A stretch of 64,000 nucleotides of DNA from Spirosoma oryzae (GTDB taxonomy: Bacteria; Bacteroidota; Bacteroidia; Cytophagales; Spirosomataceae). Below, piece by piece: positions 59,662-64,000 of this stretch (position 1 is its first letter; each line of letters starts with the position of its first letter). The notes below the pieces were generated by a model. That model ran no database searches, was not told where the DNA came from, and saw only the letters and a program-made list of their open reading frames with translations. Position numbers and translations under genes: made by a program. The stretch lies in assembly GCF_003002825.1 (NCBI RefSeq), contig NZ_PVTE01000008.1, positions 1 through 64,000 of the forward strand, written 5' to 3'.

Positions 59662-62600
59662 ATGAGACGTACACTTCTACCGTACCTGATTAGTAGCCTT
59701 TTGTTACTAGCCTGCCTACCCAGTCATGGCCAGAACTACCCGGTACAGATACAGGCGCTGGCGAAACCGCCCTACACAACGTATCTGGCCGATCTGTCGA
59801 GCCCGACCAGCGAACAGCTTTATGTAACGCTGATGTTAAAAGACTTACAGCTGGCCAATCGGCAGGTCCGACTGAAAACGTCTATCGAGGGACCCGGTAC
59901 CCGGATCATGGGAATGGACAACGTGGCCGCCCCACCGATCAACTTACTGCCCGGTTCGATGATTCAGCTGACAGGCAGCGACCTGGCCGTGTATTTCCGG
60001 CCTGAGAACCTACAGATTCAACCCGCACAGTACGCCCGACCCCTTCCGGAAGGCCTGTACCGCTTCTGCTTTACCGCTTTCGATTACCAGACGAATCAGC
60101 AATTGTCGGCAACGGTCTGCTCCAACTATGCTTGGCTACAGCGCAGCGATCCACCCCTCGTAGTGCTGCCCTCCAGCACGCAACCGGTTCCGGCTCTACC
60201 CGCCCAGCAGGTGCTGTTTCAGTGGATACCCCGCCATAGCCAAGTTAGCGCGGTCGACTACGAGGTAACCCTGACCGAGATTATCATTCCGCAGGGTTTC
60301 GGCGGTAATCCACAGAACCTGTTCTTCGCGCAGCCACCCTTTTTCACCACCCGCACGTCGGGCACTACCTTCCTGTACGGTCCGGGGAGCCCTCCGCTTA
60401 CACCCGGTCGACTCTACGGATACCGGGTGCAGGCCGTACCTAAACCGGGGCAGGAAGGCCGGGTAGCCTTTGTGAATGATGGCTATTCCCAGGTTGGTTT
60501 CTTTGCTTACGGTGCCAGTGTTACCCAGAACGCGTTTACAACTCTCCAGAATTTACAAAAGCAATACACCAAGCCAACCCCTCCCGAAAGCATTGCCAAA
60601 ACCATGAAGGGCCGGGTAGTCTGGTCATTCAAAAAAACCGAACTCGAACCCGATACCGCTCAGACAGACTGGGTCGTAAAAACAGCGGCCCGGGCCTATG
60701 GCGAAGTGACGCGCCGGGTGGCGTCGCCCGGCGAAAAAAGCAGCGTTGCCAACCCACTCGAAAACGCACAGGTAAGCGTACTAGCCAACGGTCGACTCAT
60801 CGGCACCGCCAAGACGGACAAAGACGGCAACTACGTACTGAATGGATTCAACCCCGACGTGTTGGCGGGCGTATCAACACTGACGGTACGGGCTACATCA
60901 ACGGACGATTTCGCCCCCCTCACTCGCATCGTATCAATTCAGCGTGGACAGGCTAACTATGATCTGGGACAAAGCACGCTGATTGCACAAACTTTTCGGT
61001 TTGCATCGCAACTGGTGTCGGCCAATATTCCCAAGGAAGACCTTAGTATACGGCTGCTGCGTCGGAAGGACATCGTTGCGCGCCTGCCTTACTTGGTCAG
61101 AGAAGGCAGCGACAGCCGTGAGGACGTAACATACAACGGTCAGTCGTACGTCAGCATCGCGACATTGACCTCGGCGCGGGCGGCCCGGCGTATCTTCTAC
61201 AATACCACCGGGGGCGATCAGTTGGTCGTGCAGGTACAGGCCAGAGGAAAGTCGCCAATGTATTTTCCGCTGAGTCCGTTCAACGAAACGGCCGGGCCAG
61301 ACGGCAACAAGCCCTTGCTGTATCTGAAGCGGAACTACACGTATAAAAGCACGATAACACTGGCGGGTAAAGTGGGCACGCGATCACCCAGTTTCGTACC
61401 CCGTGAAGGCGTTCGCGTTACAGTCACCATCGCGCAGGCCGACCGGCTTGATGGACTCAAAGGCGACTTTACGAAAACCGTCACGACCGACCGAACGGGA
61501 CAGTATACACTAGCTGAACTACCCTTGCTTCGGAAAAACGGGCAACTAGCCCTCCAGGCCGTCGACAATACACTGTCGCCGACCCCGCAGACCGAAACAA
61601 TGTCCTTCACGGGTAATGAGATACTGGAGAAAGACATTACCCTACGTTCGACGGTTTCGCTGGTAGCCGGTGTGCTGAACGATCAGTACGGCAAGCCCGT
61701 CAGTGGTGGTCTCGTCAAGGTACAGGCAACGGGGCAACTCATCCGTACCAACGAATACGGCTTTTTTATCGTCAAAGCCTACGGCACCAGCCCTGTATCG
61801 ATTCAGTTGGCGGCACCCGGCTTCGATCAGCAATCGGTAACGTACCAGGCCGGACGATTCAGTTGGAACGAGCGTAATCCCGGCGAGAACAGCCGCACCT
61901 GGGAACGCACGCTGGGCGGCTACAAAAGCGTGAGCCAGCTATTAAACGCTGCCGGCGCATCGACATTATCGGCCAGCCTGCTGGGATATGGCGACGAAAC
62001 AGTAACCAGTGTGTACGAGCGGCTGGTGCTACCCAACGAACAGCTGGGCAGTATGACCGATGCTGGCGTTGTCACGATTCGGAATCAACAGGGGATCGTC
62101 CAATTCGTAACCACCCTGAACGGTAGTCCTACAGCGGCCCGGATCGAAATCAGTGATGGTAAATCGGGCGAAACCGGTGCGAACGGCTGGGACTATTCGG
62201 GCGCGGGCGATGTCATCCGCTACAAGGTTGTACCCGTCAGTAATCTGACGCCTTACCTGCCCATATCGGGTGAAGTGACGGTTACGGCCGGCGAGAAAAA
62301 AACAATTACTATCGCGCTGGAGAAAGCGGTCGTTCTGAAAGGAACGATCACGCAGAAAAGCGACAAGAAACCGGTTGCTGAGGCTACAATCGAAGTCGAT
62401 GAGCTACCCTACAGCACTACGTCCGGTGCCGATGGTTCCTACAAACTATACCTGCCTTATAACCGCGAAATGCGGGTCAAGGCAAAGAGCAAAACGCACA
62501 ATACGACCGCTTTTTCGACAACGTTGCTCGACACGCGCAACTACGATTTCGTACTGGACGAGCGCGACACGACGCTGCCTGAATTAAAAACTATTCTGGG

Positions 62601-64000
62601 CTACACCATCGACGCGGAGAAGCTGGAACGTATCTCGGAGAAGACGGTCAGAGTCTCGGGGAAGCTTACATTGCCCACGGGTATGGCGTTCGAGTCCGCC
62701 GGTGCAAAAACACTGACCTTTACCAACGTCCTTGTCGACGTCGACGAGGAAGGCGACAGCCGTCCCCAGCGAGAGATTGTCTTCAAGGAGACAGAGCTGG
62801 AATTGAAAGCGTTCAAGTTTGCGCCGGTTATACTGGAAAGCCGGGCCGGATTGACCCTTCGACGCTTCGTAGCGGAGGAAACGGTCGGTTTACTTGGCGG
62901 TAGCCGGCTGCGCCTGAATACAGACCGGCTTCAGGATGCTGGTGGGTTTACGCTTAATCTATTACCCCGTACGACACTGACGTTTGTCGACCCCAACGAC
63001 GAGCGGGGCAAACTCAGTGAATTACTGGCCGGTGAGCTAAAGGACTTTGCCCCGGCTTTCTGTAATCTCAAATCATTCCCGGCCGTGCTGTCGTCGGCCA
63101 AGTACAAGCTTGCGTTTGACCTGAAGACAACCCCGATTACCGGTTTATCCAAGGAAGCGAAAGACCGACTCGAAAAAGATAGCGAGAAGTTTTTCCCATT
63201 TCAGGTCACGTTTCTGACCTTTCTCTTCGACAAAGAGAAGTGCGCGCTTACGGAGAAAGGTATTGAGTTTGTTGGTAAGGTGCGGCTTCCGCAGGCAGCT
63301 AGATTTAAGTGGCTGAACGACGATGTCGAGATCGAGAAACTCACCATCGGCACCAAACTCGAACTTAAAGAACTAGCACTTAAAATCACCGACAAATCCC
63401 CCCTGGAAGCCAAAATGGGCAGTTGGCGGGCCCGGCTTAACCGACTGATTATCTACGACAACTTCAAGGGCGTTGGTTTCGGCGGCCGCATTGCCACAAC
63501 CGACAACAAGGATAACGACCTGATTATCGACAAGTTGTACTATGTAAATCAAGGAAGCGGCCTTAAGATCGGGGGTAAGATTACGCTCCCCAAAGACGGC
63601 TATAAAGTAAGTTCACTGAAGTTCACGACGCCGAAAGGCTTCGAAGTAGCGTACCTGTCGGCGAAGAAAGCGTTCGAGATCGACGGCACACTTAAAATCG
63701 ACTACACCGGCACCGCCAAAAGTTCAATCTTTACGCTGTTTCCGCTGGAAGTACAGCGCTTTACATACCGGAGCAGTCAGGAAATGCTGGTGGCGATCAA
63801 GGCCAACGCCAGCCTGATGCTGGGTCCGGTGAAGGTTAATATCCGGCGGTTTCTGTTTAACCGGGGCATAAAGATGACCGTCGATGAGATGAACACGCTC
63901 ATGCAGCGGGACTCGACGGAAAACGCCAGTCTGGCCAGCAACAGCCGGTTCAGCGCCCCGGAATCGAGAGCCAGGGACGCGGTTGGCGAAGAAAGCCTGC
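59662..64000 (+). CDS. TANFOR-domain giant secreted protein, 5' part (incomplete)
   Basis: The frame is open from the ATG at 59662 to the window edge (at least 1446 codons). It has a signal peptide (MRRTLLPYLISSLLLLACLP, SHGQ), in which LLLAC could also be a lipobox. Residues of about 20-295 match the TANFOR domain: LAKPPYTTYLADLSSPTSEQ, GLYRFCFTAFDY, FQWIPRHSQVSAVDYEVTLT. At least four carboxypeptidase-like beta modules follow (about 360-410, 565-625, 668-715, 890-935; for example VLNDQYGKPVSGGLVKV). TANFOR proteins are long cell-surface proteins of Bacteroidetes with unknown roles. The C-terminus, perhaps with a sorting signal, is outside the window. Confidence 0.85.
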   Translation, partial: MRRTLLPYLISSLLLLACLPSHGQNYPVQIQALAKPPYTTYLADLSSPTSEQLYVTLMLKDLQLANRQVRLKTSIEGPGTRIMGMDNVAAPPINLLPGSMIQLTGSDLAVYFRPENLQIQPAQYARPLPEGLYRFCFTAFDYQTNQQLSATVCSNYAWLQRSDPPLVVLPSSTQPVPALPAQQVLFQWIPRHSQVSAVDYEVTLTEIIIPQGFGGNPQNLFFAQPPFFTTRTSGTTFLYGPGSPPLTPGRLYGYRVQAVPKPGQEGRVAFVNDGYSQVGFFAYGASVTQNAFTTLQNLQKQYTKPTPPESIAKTMKGRVVWSFKKTELEPDTAQTDWVVKTAARAYGEVTRRVASPGEKSSVANPLENAQVSVLANGRLIGTAKTDKDGNYVLNGFNPDVLAGVSTLTVRATSTDDFAPLTRIVSIQRGQANYDLGQSTLIAQTFRFASQLVSANIPKEDLSIRLLRRKDIVARLPYLVREGSDSREDVTYNGQSYVSIATLTSARAARRIFYNTTGGDQLVVQVQARGKSPMYFPLSPFNETAGPDGNKPLLYLKRNYTYKSTITLAGKVGTRSPSFVPREGVRVTVTIAQADRLDGLKGDFTKTVTTDRTGQYTLAELPLLRKNGQLALQAVDNTLSPTPQTETMSFTGNEILEKDITLRSTVSLVAGVLNDQYGKPVSGGLVKVQATGQLIRTNEYGFFIVKAYGTSPVSIQLAAPGFDQQSVTYQAGRFSWNERNPGENSRTWERTLGGYKSVSQLLNAAGASTLSASLLGYGDETVTSVYERLVLPNEQLGSMTDAGVVTIRNQQGIVQFVTTLNGSPTAARIEISDGKSGETGANGWDYSGAGDVIRYKVVPVSNLTPYLPISGEVTVTAGEKKTITIALEKAVVLKGTITQKSDKKPVAEATIEVDELPYSTTSGADGSYKLYLPYNREMRVKAKSKTHNTTAFSTTLLDTRNYDFVLDERDTTLPELKTILGYTIDAEKLERISEKTVRVSGKLTLPTGMAFESAGAKTLTFTNVLVDVDEEGDSRPQREIVFKETELELKAFKFAPVILESRAGLTLRRFVAEETVGLLGGSRLRLNTDRLQDAGGFTLNLLPRTTLTFVDPNDERGKLSELLAGELKDFAPAFCNLKSFPAVLSSAKYKLAFDLKTTPITGLSKEAKDRLEKDSEKFFPFQVTFLTFLFDKEKCALTEKGIEFVGKVRLPQAARFKWLNDDVEIEKLTIGTKLELKELALKITDKSPLEAKMGSWRARLNRLIIYDNFKGVGFGGRIATTDNKDNDLIIDKLYYVNQGSGLKIGGKITLPKDGYKVSSLKFTTPKGFEVAYLSAKKAFEIDGTLKIDYTGTAKSSIFTLFPLEVQRFTYRSSQEMLVAIKANASLMLGPVKVNIRRFLFNRGIKMTVDEMNTLMQRDSTENASLASNSRFSAPESRARDAVGEESL

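Overview
The window looks like chromosomal DNA of a Bacteroidetes bacterium, most likely order Cytophagales near Spirosoma/Fibrella (an inference, no database used). The signs are a type IX secretion sorting domain at the left edge, a TANFOR-type giant secreted protein at the right edge, two SusC/Oar/FecA-like TonB receptors, Bacteroidetes-type promoters (TTG about 20 bases before TAnnTTTG), weak Shine-Dalgarno sites and a moderately GC-rich, densely coded sequence. No rRNA, tRNA, CRISPR array, prophage or insertion sequence was recognised.

Layout. 1-1100: end of a T9SS-sorted protein and two small hypothetical genes. 1248-5634 (minus strand): HAD hydrolase, APH-like kinase and glutamine synthetase-family ligase, then Hsp20 with a small membrane protein. 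6001-15665: an orphan membrane protein and beta-barrel, a serine hydrolase with TPRs, an AraC remnant, a YycJ-type MBL hydrolase, and DPP-IV-like and M1-like peptidases. 15754-18326: RhaM, acyl-CoA ligase, phosphodiesterase. 18397-25990: ftsH and rsfS divergent from birA, PafA-like phosphatase, polyprenyl synthase, patatin. 25995-31585: TonB receptor, GDPD and MBL protein, a less GC-rich block. 31915-37955: selD, esterase, RsmI-like methylase, MBL hydrolase, pssA, purS, fabH and a CoA-binding protein. 38258-45871: NUMOD4/HTH protein, giant NtrY-like kinase, IscA-like protein, HMG-CoA lyase and a TPR lipoprotein. 46020-50622: SRP RNA, galK, transaldolase, FtsE-like ATPase, a VapBC module and an SDR. 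50706-54758: M28 peptidase, a DUF433/DUF5615 module, pyrB, DoxX and cyclophilin. 55038-64000: siderophore-type TonB receptor, an outer-membrane barrel and a TANFOR protein that runs off the window.

Two structures stand out. First, the last 21 codons of the FtsE-like gene occur twice, on either side of the VapBC module. The two copies differ only at third codon positions, apart from a one-base difference at the border codon, so the insertion appears to have replaced the gene's tail with a diverged but protein-identical version. Second, many short gaps between genes are filled by long near-perfect inverted repeats built from different sequence words, some used repeatedly (GATTGAATGA, CGGTTTACAG, ACAGGATTACAGG, AAGAGCGAAAG). 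They behave like a family of separators with conserved architecture but not conserved sequence. A composite repeat at 4752-4857 recurs inverted at 15144-15294.

Most genes are housekeeping functions in short operons (lipid: pssA, fabH, acyl-CoA ligase, patatin, GDPD; protein quality control: ftsH, hsp20, peptidases, SRP RNA; nucleotides: purS, pyrB). Positions and residue numbers were counted by hand from the sequence; family assignments rest on motif recognition only.
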